Of a stretch of 6,014 nt of DNA, positions 5,743 through 6,014 are shown piece by piece (position 1 is the stretch's first letter; every line of letters begins with the position of its first letter). This DNA is from an uncultured Eubacteriales bacterium (GTDB taxonomy: Bacteria; Bacillota; Clostridia; Lachnospirales; Lachnospiraceae). A model generated the notes under the pieces. That model saw nothing but the letters and a program-made list of their open reading frames with translations, was not told the origin of the DNA and searched no databases. The stretch is from contig CASEDW010000175.1 of assembly GCA_949286775.1 (NCBI GenBank), positions 1 through 6,014 on the forward strand, written 5' to 3'. A program made the position numbers and the translations under genes.

Positions 5743-6014
5743 ATGAATTCTGATAATCTTTCAAAACTTGAAGTAAATATTGGCTATAAATTTAATGATA
5801 TAGGGCTTCTGAAACACGCTCTTACCCACAGTTCATATATAAATGAGCACAAAATGGAAAAAATACAGTGCAACGAGAGACTGGAATTTCTTGGGGACGC
5901 TGTTCTTGAAATGGTCTCAAGCGAATTTCTTTACAAAGAATACCCTGACATGCCGGAGGGCAATATGTCAAAATTCAGGGCAAGTCTCGTATGCGAACCG
6001 GCTCTCGCTTTTGA
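5743..6014 (+). CDS. rnc: Ribonuclease III, N-terminal part (cut by window end)
   Basis: RNase III cleaves double-stranded RNA in rRNA precursors, mRNAs and antisense duplexes. The window holds the first 90 codons and two further bases; the frame is open to the edge, so the truncation comes from the window. The opening LEVNIGYKFNDIGLLKHALTHSSY at residues 9-32 and the signature NERLEFLGDAVLEM at 44-57 are diagnostic. Glu45, Glu48 and Asp52 correspond to the first acidic cluster of the active site. PEGNMSKFRASLVCEPAL at 71-88 continues the family match. The second acidic pair and the double-stranded RNA-binding domain would lie beyond the window. AAGGA at 5732-5736, six bases before the ATG, supports the start. 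It lies 61 bases after plsX, with a long hairpin between them. In Firmicutes smc and ftsY usually follow, which is untestable here. Confidence 0.95.
   Translation, partial: MNSDNLSKLEVNIGYKFNDIGLLKHALTHSSYINEHKMEKIQCNERLEFLGDAVLEMVSSEFLYKEYPDMPEGNMSKFRASLVCEPALAF

Overview
The window carries a compact, entirely plus-strand block of housekeeping genes from a low-GC Gram-positive bacterium. It is most likely a member of the class Clostridia, probably Lachnospiraceae-like. This placement is inferred from the gene order yicC-gmk-rpoZ-rimO-pgsA followed by plsX-rnc, from an SLGCDKN-type RimO, from strong GGAGG-like ribosome binding sites, and from a lipoprotein ending in the W/Y/DG-rich cell-wall-binding-like module common in that family. 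No alignment was run.

Layout: bases 1-99 hold a probable sigma-A-type promoter and the ribosome binding site of the first gene. yicC (RNA endonuclease family) is followed after 15 bases by gmk (guanylate kinase). gmk, rpoZ (RNA polymerase omega), rimO (methylthiotransferase for ribosomal protein S12) and pgsA (phosphatidylglycerophosphate synthase) are chained by ATGA or TGATG stop/start overlaps. After 22 bases comes a lipoprotein with an Ig-like domain and degenerate cell-wall-binding repeats. One base after its stop codon plsX (acyl-phosphate synthesis) begins. A 61-base gap containing a long imperfect hairpin separates plsX from rnc (RNase III), which is cut off by the window end after 90 codons. 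No gap without a gene exceeds 100 bases, and I see no RNA genes, mobile elements, CRISPR or integration signs.

The genes look like one transcription unit joining RNA metabolism and transcription (yicC, rpoZ, rnc), GTP/GDP supply (gmk), ribosome modification (rimO) and membrane phospholipid synthesis (pgsA, plsX). I see no unknown multi-gene system. The points most worth a second look are the long acidic tail on omega, the hairpin overlapping the plsX stop codon just ahead of rnc (a candidate RNase III autoregulatory site), the absence of acpP from its usual place between plsX and rnc, the uncharacterised lipoprotein between two phospholipid genes, and the lack of remA between yicC and gmk.
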